A DNA stretch of 46,284 nucleotides. Source: a virus. The notes under the pieces were generated by a model. It searched no databases. It was not told the origin of the DNA and saw only the letters and a list, made by a program, of their open reading frames with translations. The position numbers and the translations under genes were made by a program. Location: positions 1-46,284 of the IMG/VR virus record IMGVR_UViG_3300018914_000005, one strand, 5' to 3'. How positions within the stretch are numbered: position 1 is the stretch's first letter; the number at the start of each line of letters is the position of its first letter. Positions 15,015-22,777 of the stretch are shown in pieces.

Positions 15015-15043
15015 TTGCCATGCTTGAACCATTGCGCTAGAAA
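15015..15043 (+). promoter_or_regulatory. Predicted promoter downstream of the NusG-like gene
   Basis: TTGCCA (15015-15020), 17-base spacer, TAGAAA (15038-15043). Transcription would begin near 15050 and meet a strong terminator at 15102-15132, giving an RNA of about 80 nt unless antiterminated. Prediction by eye only. Confidence 0.45.
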
Positions 15044-15101
15044 TAAGTTCTCAAAGCACTCTCGGTGAATTTCACCCGGAGTGCGTTAGCTTTTGGCGAG
15101 T

Positions 15102-15132
15102 GCCCCGGCGAGATGATCGCGCGGGGCTTTTT
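15102..15132 (+). terminator. Rho-independent terminator
   Basis: GCCCCG (15102-15107) pairs with CGGGGC (15122-15127); GCGA/TCGC extends the stem inside, and TTTTT follows (15128-15132). It ends rightward transcription from the replication genes or the 15015 promoter and abuts the stop of the convergent XRE gene. Confidence 0.85.
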
Positions 15133-15392
15133 CATGAGCCTTTAATCTGCCTCGCAAGCTCAAGGGCTTCTGCTCGAATTTCAACTAGAGCCAGCATAGG
15201 GTTTTGCCTTACCACAGCATTACTGAGCGTGACTCTTTCAGCTGCTAGAAGGTGAATGGCACGAACAGAGCTCTCGCCAGCTTCAAGGGCTTGGTAGGCA
15301 CGCAAACTTAGGCCGAGTTCAGCAGCCATTTCGGACTGAGTGAAATCGAGTTGCTTTCGTATGGCGACGAGCCTTTCGGCGTTACTGCTCAT
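15132..15392 (-). CDS. XRE-family regulator (second repressor-like gene)
   Basis: 86 aa. The helix-turn-helix covers about residues 7-58 (AIRKQLDFTQSEMAAELGLS, then RAYQALEAGESSVRA). GGAGG lies eight bases before ATG 15392. It is on the minus strand between replication and late genes, opposite to the flow of transcription, with its own promoter region full of hairpins. It may control the late switch or its own expression; targets unknown. Confidence 0.85.
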   Translation of the reverse strand: MSSNAERLVAIRKQLDFTQSEMAAELGLSLRAYQALEAGESSVRAIHLLAAERVTLSNAVVRQNPMLALVEIRAEALELARQIKGS

Positions 15393-15430
15393 TGAAACAG
15401 CCTCCGGTTTGGTCTATCTTCCTTAGGGAA

Positions 15431-15563
15431 CCGGGAGAGGTTTTACTCTCCCCCGGCCCCTTCGGTCTTACAGGGTAATGGAGAGGGTCAGTCTCCGTTT
15501 ACCCCACCGAAGCTCGATAGTGATTTTGATCATCACTGTCTTGCTCCGTGTTCGTCAGGCACA
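15431..15563. other. Array of inverted repeats upstream of the XRE gene
   Basis: Several hairpins lie in tandem: CCGGGAGAG/CTCTCCCCCGG (15431-15456), GGGTAA..GGAGA / TCTCC..TTTACCC (15473-15504), AGTGAT/ATCACT (about 15520-15538) and GTCAGG/CCTGAC (about 15554-15573). Together with the terminator at 15591-15628 they form a highly structured non-coding stretch. They may be operators of the XRE protein or part of a structured RNA. I see no convincing gene here; an open frame 15478-15699 runs through the hairpins and the terminator. Confidence 0.5.
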
Positions 15564-15590
15564 ATCACCTGACACGATGAATATACGCAG

Positions 15591-15628
15591 AAACCGCGTA
15601 AGGCGCAATAGGCTTTACGCGGTTTTTT
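15591..15628 (+). terminator. Strong rho-independent terminator
   Basis: AAACCGCGTAA (15591-15601) pairs perfectly with TTACGCGGTTT (15615-15625), and the T-run continues to 15628. It ends rightward transcripts entering from the hairpin array. Downstream, 15629-15771 contains only a 22-codon open frame (15697-15765) and an 8-bp stem CAGCCCCA/TGGGGCTG; I make no gene call there. Confidence 0.85.
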
Positions 15629-15771
15629 CGTATTTATTTGTAGAACCGGAATGCCTGCTCAGCACAAATCCTACATTCGAGACGACGGCTGTCTCATGAT
15701 AGAGATCAGCCCCAACCTCTACGTGGAAGAGAGCATTGCCGAGAGGCTGGGGCTGTTGAGGTAGGGCGATC

Positions 15772-16032
15772 TTAGCGCCGCCCTCGCCAAGGTCTCACCC
15801 AGCCGGTGCCAGAGCACGCCAGACAGCGTCCTTCTTCGTCCCGCCCCTCGCCATTACATTGGTCGCAAAGCGCTATACGATCGTCCACAACCGTGCTCTC
15901 GAAGACCCCTCGGCATCTCTCACGTCCTCTGCCTTGGGAGCATCTGCTGCCAATTGCTGAGTGGCCAGAAGTGGTGTGTCCGCATACGGAGCATATCGCT
16001 GCGGGGCGAGGGAGTGGCATTTGGGAATCCAT
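15772..16032 (-). CDS. Small cysteine-rich zinc-binding protein
   Basis: 86 aa from ATG 16032. It holds CSVCGH, an SRCSQGRGRERC stretch, then CDQCNGEG and CLACSGTG, the last pair being DnaJ-like zinc-finger repeats. The open frame extends further upstream, but that part lacks sense and overlaps a rightward small gene. No clear ribosome site. A nucleic-acid or chaperone-like role is possible; function unknown. Confidence 0.6.
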   Translation of the reverse strand: MDSQMPLPRPAAICSVCGHTTSGHSAIGSRCSQGRGRERCRGVFESTVVDDRIALCDQCNGEGRDEEGRCLACSGTGWVRPWRGRR

Positions 16033-16072
16033 TAGTAGGCACGAACTCGTAGCATAGCTTGGTCTGTCTTCT

Positions 16073-16216
16073 ATGCACACTCTCCTCCGTTTCCTCACCC
16101 TTTCCCTCAGGGAGAACCAGACCGAGTTGCACCGGTCCGAGAGGCAGAGGGACCAGATCCCGATCATCGTCCGGTATCTGAATGGCTGTAATAGCCACGC
16201 AGGTCGCCAGGCCTGA
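16073..16216 (+). CDS. 47-aa micro-protein, head of the late operon
   Basis: MHTLLRFLTLSLRENQTELH followed by a basic helical stretch and YLNGCNSHAGRQA. It ends in TGAATG, the start of the next gene, and the next gene ends in an identical TGAATG junction, which argues for coupled translation. No ribosome site is evident before its ATG. Function unknown. Confidence 0.45.
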   Translation: MHTLLRFLTLSLRENQTELHRSERQRDQIPIIVRYLNGCNSHAGRQA

Positions 16217-16513
16217 ATGCCCAAGCCGACCGTGTGTCGCCCCATGTCTGAGAAGCCACCAATGCCACAGCCTGAACTCCTGCTTGAAGGCACGAAGACC
16301 ATGGAGGCGATGCGTAACGGCCCCGTCGCCCAAGGATGGTTCGGCTGGCCAGTCAGCGACATCTCCCTCCGTTACCTGTTCGCCATTGGCTATGTCCGCA
16401 TTTTCTATGATTGGGATGCGCTCAAGACGAAGGCTGAACTGACGCCCGAAGGTAGGGCAAGGCTAGAGGCAGAGACGGCTAAGAGGCAGACAGCCCTCGC
16501 AGCCACCACCTGA
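16217..16513 (+). CDS. Hypothetical protein upstream of the packaging HNH gene
   Basis: 98 aa. The segment GPVAQGWFGWPVSDISLRYL, then FAIGYVRIFYDW, is aromatic and looks ordered; the C-terminal part is a charged helix. An internal ATG at 16244 is an alternative start. Both its start and stop are TGAATG junctions. No family recognised. Confidence 0.6.
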   Translation: MPKPTVCRPMSEKPPMPQPELLLEGTKTMEAMRNGPVAQGWFGWPVSDISLRYLFAIGYVRIFYDWDALKTKAELTPEGRARLEAETAKRQTALAATT

Positions 16514-16849
16514 ATGCCCAAGCCCCTGGACCACAGAGCAAGGCAGAGAGAGCACGACGCGAAGAGAAGGGCGGAGCAGCCGTGGAGGGCGTGGTACAAG
16601 ACGCCCGGTTGGTTCCGCATCCGCTCCAAGCGCTTGAGAGACGAGCCTCTATGCCGGATGTGTATGGCAGAGGGTAGGGTGACGCCCGGTCGGATTGTCG
16701 ACCACATTAAGCGCCACCAAGGGAACCGAGAGCTGTTCTTTGACTACGACAACACCCAGACCCTCTGCGAGACCCATCATAACCGGGACAAGCAGAGGGA
16801 GGAGCGGGGAAGGTTCCAGGCAGTGGGTGAGGATGGATGGCCGGTCTAG
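16514..16849 (+). CDS. HNH endonuclease, packaging-associated
   Basis: 111 aa. The HNH fold is plain: CRMCMAEGR (about residues 47-55), IVDHIKRH (61-68), YDNTQTLCETHHNRD (78-92), with the two Cys pairs holding zinc and the His/Asn active site. In HK97-type phages this nuclease sits just before the terminase genes and is needed with TerL for specific cos cutting. Here the order HNH-TerS-TerL is kept apart from a minus-strand moron between HNH and TerS. Confidence 0.92.
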   Translation: MPKPLDHRARQREHDAKRRAEQPWRAWYKTPGWFRIRSKRLRDEPLCRMCMAEGRVTPGRIVDHIKRHQGNRELFFDYDNTQTLCETHHNRDKQREERGRFQAVGEDGWPV

Positions 16850-16850
16850 T

Positions 16851-17177
16851 TCATCGGCACACTGGCACGGGCTCCGTTCCTGGGCCTCCGATGCGTTCGC
16901 ACATGCAGGTTCGATCTGCTGGGCAGCAAGCCCATGTCAGGCCGCCGCTAATACCTCGGCAATCGCAAAGTTTCGGCGTGTTGCCACTGCACGTTTGAGC
17001 AAGCCGTAAGAGGCTGGGACGCCCCGATGCATTTTGGCTCTGATTCTCACCACAGACCTTCTGCTGGACTGACAAGGGCAAGACATTGCTGAAGTTGCCG
17101 TTACACACAGAGCCAGCATAAACAGGTGCGACGTTGACGAACAATAACGCAAACGCGGCTAGCAGCAGGTTCCGCAT
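16851..17177 (-). CDS. Secreted cysteine-rich protein, moron
   Basis: 108 aa. A typical signal peptide (MRNLLLAAFALLFVNVAPVY, cleavage near AGS) is followed by a mature region with ten cysteines, including a CDC, a CC and a CMC. AAGGAG lies before ATG 17177. On the minus strand a TTGACT box (complement of 17223-17228) may begin its own promoter. It lies convergent to the HNH gene and divergent from TerS, breaking the packaging operon, so it is probably expressed from the prophage and exported. No family recognised. Confidence 0.7.
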   Translation of the reverse strand: MRNLLLAAFALLFVNVAPVYAGSVCNGNFSNVLPLSVQQKVCGENQSQNASGRPSLLRLAQTCSGNTPKLCDCRGISGGLTWACCPADRTCMCERIGGPGTEPVPVCR

Positions 17178-17345
17178 GTCACGTCTCCTTAGCTCATCGC
17201 GACCGTAGGCATTCTGGTCGATAGTCAAGGAAAGTGCACCAGTCCTGAAGGGGTAGGGGGCTGGTCAAAAGTCTAGGACCTTCCGCCTAAGGACCGGCGC
17301 CCCAAGTCAAACGCGAAATTCCGCAGGTTTTTGAAAAAAGTTCCA

Positions 17346-17876
17346 ATGGGTAAGCGAGGGCCGAAACCGAAGCTGGCAAGCCTCAAGCAGCTGGAGGGCA
17401 ATCCGGGCAAACGGGCCATCGATGTGATCGGGCTTGAGGCCACCGGAGAGGCCTTTGCTCCCGAGCATCTGCACGATGACGCTCAGGCCTGCCTTGAGAT
17501 GATCAAGCGGTCGATGCCGCCGAAGACCTATGCCACGGCTGACACCTTCGCCCTCTCGGCCTTCGCAACCGCCTGGGCCTGGCACAAGCGGGCGACGCAC
17601 GAGATGAACGCCCCCGACTTCGCTCCCATCGTGGACGGCAGCAAGGGGCAGAAGCAACCCAACCCATGGTTTCGAATCCTGAAGGCTATGTCGGAGGAAA
17701 TGCGGGCGTGGGGCGACCGGCTCGGTCTGGATCCAAAGGCAAGGGCGGCGCTCACACTCCCCGACGCCAAGCCTCGCTCCAAGTTCGACGGCCTGATCGG
17801 GCAGCCCGGGTCATCGCCTTCATCGAGTGCCTCATCGTCCCCAGCGGCGAAGGGCAGGGCGGGCCGTTTAAACTAA
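17346..17876 (+). CDS. terS: Terminase small subunit, P27 family
   Basis: About 176 aa from ATG 17346. The P27-type N-terminus MGKRGPKPKLASLKQLEGNP and the conserved C-terminal RSKFDGLIG are present. TerS recognises the packaging start and feeds TerL. After GLIG the frame runs on through ~33 Ser/Pro-rich residues that overlie the start of TerL, so the C-terminal tail is probably not conserved. An upstream TTG at 17331 is less likely. The ribosome site is weak. Confidence 0.9.
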   Translation: MGKRGPKPKLASLKQLEGNPGKRAIDVIGLEATGEAFAPEHLHDDAQACLEMIKRSMPPKTYATADTFALSAFATAWAWHKRATHEMNAPDFAPIVDGSKGQKQPNPWFRILKAMSEEMRAWGDRLGLDPKARAALTLPDAKPRSKFDGLIGQPGSSPSSSASSSPAAKGRAGRLN

Positions 17877-19363
17877 GAGAATGGCAGAAGCGGTTTATCC
17901 GCGACATCTACGAGCCGCACAACCGGGTGACGGAGCGCCGACTGGTGCGCCGGGCCATCCTCTCCATCGCCCGCAAGAACGGAAAGACGGCTCTGATCGC
18001 GGCCCTGGTCCTGGCTCATCTGGTCGGGCCTGAGGCCATCCAGAACGGAGAAATCTACTCAGCGGCGAACGACCGCGAGCAGGCAGCCCAGGTCTTCAAG
18101 ATGGCCCGGCAGATCGTCGAGGCGGATCCGGAGCTCCGGGCGCTCGTTCGTGTGATCCCGTCGACCAAGACCCTGGCCTGCTACAGCAATGGGTCGTTCT
18201 ACCGGGCGATCTCGGCAGAGGCGGGCACGAAGCACGGGTTCAACCCGTCCCTGGTGATCTTCGATGAGCTGGCTCAAGCGAAAGACCGCGAACTTTATGA
18301 CGTCCTTGATACTTCGATGGGTGCTCGCGCGGAGCCGCTCTTCGTAACGATCTCGACGCAGAGCAACGACCCGGAGCATATCCTGTCGAAGCTCATCGAT
18401 GACGGCCTGGGGGCGAAAGACCCGACCATCGTCTGCCATCTCTATGCTGTCCCGGAGGAGCAGGAAGACATCTTTGATCCGAAATGCTGGAAGCTGGCGA
18501 ACCCTGCTCTTGGCGATTTCCGGTCGTTCGAGGATCTGAAGGCCATCGCCGACAAGGCCAAGCGCATGCCGGCAGAGGAACCGAAATTCCGGAACCTCTA
18601 CCTCAACCAGCGCGTCGCGCCGGTATCCTCCCTGATCTCCCGGGCCGAATGGATGGCCTGCAAGGGTGAGGTTGAGTTCAAGGAGGGCGAAGAGGTCTAT
18701 CTGGCTCTCGATATGGCGACCGTGGTCGACCTTGCCTCGCTTACGATGGGCAGTGCGTCGGATCCGACTCGGATCAAGCCGTTCTTCTGGAAGCCTTCTG
18801 ACCTTCTGAGGGAGCACAGCGACAGGGATTTCGGCTCCGGTAATCACCGGTATGTGGAGTGGCACCAGGCCGGCTGGCTGGAGGCTTCCCCGGGGCGATC
18901 GATCGACCCCCAGGTGATTGCGCTGAAGATCGCGGAACTGTGCCAGTGCTACAGGGTCTTAGGCCTAGCCTATGACCGGTGGCGGATTAACGACCTCCTG
19001 CGGGAACTGGATCGGATCGGGCTGCAGGCCTACCAGGATGGGGAGAAGGGTGACGGGCTCCGGCTTATCCCATGGGGCCAAGGCTTCCGGGATATGGCAC
19101 CGGCCATCGATGCGCTCGAACTGGCCGTGATCGAGCGCAAGCTCGTCCACCCGAACAGTCCGGTCCTCAACTGGAACATGGCGAATGCGGTCGCAACGAT
19201 GGACCCGGCCGGCAATCGCAAGATCGACAAGAACAAGGCCCGGTTCCGGATCGACGGCGCGGTGACGCTGGCGATGCTCTGCGGGCTGAAGTCTCGCGAT
19301 CGCACGGAAGACGAGGTCGGAACATTGGACGACTACCTCGCAAGCCTGAAGGGTGCGGCGTGA
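17708..19363 (+). CDS. terL: Terminase large subunit
   Basis: About 551 aa. The ATPase domain shows a Walker-A-like RKNGKT (around residue 80), Walker B VIFDEL, and the nuclease domain shows acidic motifs ALDMATVVDLAS and the late RIDGAVTLAM. It powers DNA packaging and cuts concatemers. I chose the GTG at 17708 because GGAGGA lies nine bases upstream; the only ATG, at 17666, lies further inside terS. Either start gives an unusually long (at least 169 bp) out-of-frame overlap with terS. Confidence 0.9.
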   Translation: MGRPARSGSKGKGGAHTPRRQASLQVRRPDRAARVIAFIECLIVPSGEGQGGPFKLREWQKRFIRDIYEPHNRVTERRLVRRAILSIARKNGKTALIAALVLAHLVGPEAIQNGEIYSAANDREQAAQVFKMARQIVEADPELRALVRVIPSTKTLACYSNGSFYRAISAEAGTKHGFNPSLVIFDELAQAKDRELYDVLDTSMGARAEPLFVTISTQSNDPEHILSKLIDDGLGAKDPTIVCHLYAVPEEQEDIFDPKCWKLANPALGDFRSFEDLKAIADKAKRMPAEEPKFRNLYLNQRVAPVSSLISRAEWMACKGEVEFKEGEEVYLALDMATVVDLASLTMGSASDPTRIKPFFWKPSDLLREHSDRDFGSGNHRYVEWHQAGWLEASPGRSIDPQVIALKIAELCQCYRVLGLAYDRWRINDLLRELDRIGLQAYQDGEKGDGLRLIPWGQGFRDMAPAIDALELAVIERKLVHPNSPVLNWNMANAVATMDPAGNRKIDKNKARFRIDGAVTLAMLCGLKSRDRTEDEVGTLDDYLASLKGAA

Positions 19364-20598
19364 ACCTCCTGCGAAAAATGGCAGCTTTCGTGCGCAACCT
19401 GACCGTCAGGGAACCCGATGGGTGGTATCCGGCTGGCAGTGAGAGCTATGCCGGCGAGGGCGTGAACGCACAGAGCGTTCTCGGCCTGTCCGCGGCTTGG
19501 GCCTGTGTCAACTTGCTCGCAGGCACGATCGCATCCCTGCCCCTTATGGTCTACCGCACGAAGGATGGCGGTGCGCGGGACGTGGCAGCAGATCACCCGC
19601 TTTATCGATTGCTGCACGACAGCCCGAATTATGACCAGACGGCAGTGGATTACTGGGAGTTCAAAGCCGCTTCCATCGAGCTCTGGGGCAATGCCTATTC
19701 CCGCAAGATCCGGGAGGGTGGTCGCATCGTAGCGTTGGAACCGATCCAGCCGGATATCATGAGCGTCCGGCGTCTGCAGAACGGCTCTATTGAATACCGC
19801 TGGAGCCAAGACGGCAAATCCTACGCGCTTACGGACAAAGATGTCTTGCATATTCGGGGGTTCGGCGGCAATCCGCTCGGCGGTATGTCGACCCTCACCT
19901 TCGGGAGGCATGCATTCGGCTTGGCGACGGCCATCGACAAGGCGGCTGGCAACACATTCCGCAACGGATTGAGGCCATCTGGCATATTGGCCTTTGAGCA
20001 GTTCCTTAAGGCTGAGCAGCGCGAGGTCATCGAAAAAGGGCTGATCGAGAAGTTCACGGGCGCGATGAACGCAGGCCGGCCAATGGTGCTGGAAGGCGGC
20101 ACCAAGTGGCATCAGCTGACGATTAACCCCGAAGACGCTCAGATGCTGCAGTCACGCGGCTTCTCAGTGGAGGAAGTCTGCCGGTTCTTTGGCGTACCGC
20201 CCTTCATGGTCGGGCACACGGAGAAGACTACGAGTTGGGGCACGGGTCTTGAGCAACAGACCCTCGGCTTCCAGAAGTTCACCCTCCGCCGCCGCCTCAA
20301 AAGGATCGAACAGGCTTTGGAGAAGCAACTCCTAACTCCTGCGGATCGCGCAGCGGGCATCACCATCGAGTTCAACTTGGAAGGGCTCCTGCGTGGCGAC
20401 AGTCAAGGTCGGGCAACCTTCTACAAGGAAATGACCGGCATTGGCGCCATGACCATCAATGAGGTTCGTGCGCTGGAGAACCTGCCGCCTGTCGAGGGTG
20501 GCAATGTACCCCGAATGCAGATGCAGAACGTGCCGATTGCCCAAGCGGGCCAGACCGCCCTTCCTGCCCCAGCGAGGAACAGCAATGAAGACGTTTGA
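19360..20598 (+). CDS. HK97-family portal protein
   Basis: 412 aa from a GTG overlapping the TerL stop (GTGA). HK97-portal features: SAAWACVNLLAGTIASLPL near the N-terminus, LYRLLHDSPN, and GVPPFMVGHTEKTTSWGTGL in the C-terminal half. Twelve copies form the DNA gate at one capsid vertex and bind the terminase. A downstream ATG at 19378 is a minor alternative. Confidence 0.95.
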   Translation: MNLLRKMAAFVRNLTVREPDGWYPAGSESYAGEGVNAQSVLGLSAAWACVNLLAGTIASLPLMVYRTKDGGARDVAADHPLYRLLHDSPNYDQTAVDYWEFKAASIELWGNAYSRKIREGGRIVALEPIQPDIMSVRRLQNGSIEYRWSQDGKSYALTDKDVLHIRGFGGNPLGGMSTLTFGRHAFGLATAIDKAAGNTFRNGLRPSGILAFEQFLKAEQREVIEKGLIEKFTGAMNAGRPMVLEGGTKWHQLTINPEDAQMLQSRGFSVEEVCRFFGVPPFMVGHTEKTTSWGTGLEQQTLGFQKFTLRRRLKRIEQALEKQLLTPADRAAGITIEFNLEGLLRGDSQGRATFYKEMTGIGAMTINEVRALENLPPVEGGNVPRMQMQNVPIAQAGQTALPAPARNSNEDV

Positions 20599-21235
20599 TT
20601 TTGCCCTTGAGGCCAAAGCCATTGGAGAGGCTGGGGAATTCGAGGGCTATGCCTCGACATTCGGGAACGTCGACCAGGGCGGCGATGTGGTCGAACCCGG
20701 CGCCTTCATCGAGAGCGTCGTCAAGGCCAAAGAGGACCGGCGCATTATCCCGATGCTCTGGATGCACCAGCAGGATAAGCTCCTGGGACGCTGGATCGAC
20801 ATCGCTGAGGACGCCAAGGGCCTATACGTTAAGGGAAAACTGAACCTGTCTACCGCGGAAGGACGCGAGAAGTACGAGCACCTTAAGGAGAAGGAGATCG
20901 GTGGCCTGTCGATCGGGTACGCCCTGCCGTCCGGAGGCGTCGAGTTCGACGACAAGCGCCGGGTGCGCCGACTGAAGAAGATTGATCTCCGCGAAATCTC
21001 TCTCGTCACCATGCCCATGAACATCGAGGCCCGGGTGACAACGGTCAAATCCATTCTGGAAGGCGGCGGCATGCCGACCGTCCGTGAGTTCGAGGAGTTC
21101 CTGCGGGATGCAGGCGGCTTCTCAAAGAGCCTTGCTGCGGCCATTGCGAGCAAGGCAGCGCCGCATCTTCGGGGGGAGCCCGAGGCGAAGGCGAATGACG
21201 CAGTTGCGTTCCTGGAAGCCCTCCGGAACCGCTGA
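20585..21235 (+). CDS. HK97-family prohead protease
   Basis: 216 aa. Conserved blocks: EGYASTFGNVDQGGDVVEPG, MLWMHQQDKLLGRW (catalytic His in the MHQ segment), GLSIGYALPSGG and LREISLVTMPMN. This is the U35-type serine protease that matures the capsid. It overlaps the portal gene by 14 bp and precedes the capsid gene, as in HK97. Confidence 0.95.
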   Translation: MKTFDFALEAKAIGEAGEFEGYASTFGNVDQGGDVVEPGAFIESVVKAKEDRRIIPMLWMHQQDKLLGRWIDIAEDAKGLYVKGKLNLSTAEGREKYEHLKEKEIGGLSIGYALPSGGVEFDDKRRVRRLKKIDLREISLVTMPMNIEARVTTVKSILEGGGMPTVREFEEFLRDAGGFSKSLAAAIASKAAPHLRGEPEAKANDAVAFLEALRNR

Positions 21236-21269
21236 TCCATCCACCTCCATAGCCTCGAAAGGGCAACCC

Positions 21270-22478
21270 ATGACGACGGAAACCAAATCCGCCGAGGATC
21301 TCGCACGCGAGGTCAAGGCGCAGTTCGATGAGTCCCTCAATGCCGTGAAGGGTATTGCCGAAGAAGCCCTCGGCAAGGTCAAAAGCGGCGAAGCTCTGAC
21401 CAACTCCCTTAAGGAGAAGGCCGATGAAGCCCTCCTGAAGATGAATGGCCTGCAGGAACAGTTCAACGAGCTCGAGCAGAAGATGGCTCGTGGCGGCGGC
21501 AATCAGCCAGAGGCCCAGAAGTCCCTCGGCGAGCAGTTTGTCGAGAGCGAGGGTTTCAAGGCCTTCCAGGCGGCAGGCTTCTCCAAGGGCGCCCGCGGCG
21601 GCGACATGCAGGTCAAGGCGACGCTCACGTCGGCCACGACCGACGCTGCTGGCTCCGTAGGTGACGCCGTGCAGAATACCCGTCTGCCGGGCATTCTGGC
21701 TCTACCGCAGCGCCGGCTGACAGTGCGCGATCTTATCTCGCCTGGTCAGATGGACGGCAACACGCTCGAATACGTGGTGGAGACCGGGTTTACCAACAAC
21801 GCGGCCGGGGTCGCGGAAGCTGCGGTGAAGCCCGAGTCCGATATCAAGCTCGATCTGCGTTCGACCTCGGCCAAGGTCATTGCTCACTGGATGAAGGCTT
21901 CCCGCCAGATCCTGAGTGACGTGGCGCAGCTCCGCTCCACGATCGATCAGCGCCTGCTCTATGGCCTTGCCTACAAGGAAGAGCAGCAACTTCTGAACGG
22001 CGACGGCACCGGCCAGAACCTGCTTGGGATCGTCCCGCAGGCGACGGCCTACGCTGCTCCGATCACGGTCGGCGGCGAGACCAGCATCGACCGTATGCGT
22101 CTCGCCATGCTGCAGGCTGCTCTGGCGGAATACCCAGCAACGGGTCACGTCATGCACCCGAGCGACTGGGCCTTCATCGAGACCCTCAAGGACTCGGCGG
22201 GCCAGTACATCATCGGCAACCCGCAGGGCAGCATCGCTCCGACGCTCTGGGGGCTGCCGGTGGTAACCACGCAGGCGATTGCGGTCGATAAGTTCCTGAC
22301 CGGGGCATTCCGTCTCGGAGCTCAGGTCTTTGACCGCTGGGAGGGTCGTGTTGAGGCCGGCTACGTCAACGACGACTTCATCCGGAACCTCGTCACCATC
22401 CTGGCAGAAGAGCGGCTGGCCCTGGCAGTCTACCGCCCCGAAGCCTTCATCTACGGCGACTTCGGTCGCGTGGCTTAA
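21270..22478 (+). CDS. HK97-family major capsid protein
   Basis: 402 aa. The N-terminal ~110 residues are a helical, charged delta/scaffold domain (MTTETKSAEDLAREVKAQFD onward) expected to be removed by the protease. The rest is the HK97 fold, for example RRLTVRDLISPGQMDGNTLE, LLNGDGTGQNLLGI, HPSDWAFIETLKD and VVTTQAIAVDKFL. GAAAGGG lies before ATG 21270. Confidence 0.96.
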   Translation: MTTETKSAEDLAREVKAQFDESLNAVKGIAEEALGKVKSGEALTNSLKEKADEALLKMNGLQEQFNELEQKMARGGGNQPEAQKSLGEQFVESEGFKAFQAAGFSKGARGGDMQVKATLTSATTDAAGSVGDAVQNTRLPGILALPQRRLTVRDLISPGQMDGNTLEYVVETGFTNNAAGVAEAAVKPESDIKLDLRSTSAKVIAHWMKASRQILSDVAQLRSTIDQRLLYGLAYKEEQQLLNGDGTGQNLLGIVPQATAYAAPITVGGETSIDRMRLAMLQAALAEYPATGHVMHPSDWAFIETLKDSAGQYIIGNPQGSIAPTLWGLPVVTTQAIAVDKFLTGAFRLGAQVFDRWEGRVEAGYVNDDFIRNLVTILAEERLALAVYRPEAFIYGDFGRVA

Positions 22479-22543
22479 CCGTTCAGCTCATCAAGGAGGG
22501 CGGCGTAACGCTGCCCTCTCTATGAGCTGAGAGGAGAAGGACT

Positions 22544-22774
22544 ATGGCAGAGAAGTTCATCTACAAGGTTCTCCGTCAGATGGACGGCGACAGGCAGTAT
22601 CTCGAGGGCGACACCCGCGAATTGACCGAAGCGGAAGCCAAGCACCTCGTGGATCTCGGGGTGCTCAAGCGGGTGGGCAGCGCCAAGAGTGAGCCTGCGT
22701 CAGAGAATAAGGCCGAAGCCGCGCCTGCCAACAAGGCCGGAACCACGACCTCGCGCAAGTCCCGCAAGGGCTAA
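22544..22774 (+). CDS. Small head-region protein
   Basis: 76 aa. The first ~45 residues look ordered (FIYKVLRQMDGDRQYLEGDT, then LTEAEAKHLVDLGVLKRV); the rest is an Ala/Lys/Ser-rich, basic tail ending SRKSRKG. Such proteins follow the capsid gene in many HK97-like phages, but the role is unknown. AGGAGAAGG precedes the ATG. Confidence 0.75.
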   Translation: MAEKFIYKVLRQMDGDRQYLEGDTRELTEAEAKHLVDLGVLKRVGSAKSEPASENKAEAAPANKAGTTTSRKSRKG

Positions 22775-22777
22775 TTC

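Noticed and set aside
15478-15699. 73-codon plus-strand open frame
   Set aside because: It starts inside one hairpin and runs through a strong terminator, with no ribosome site.
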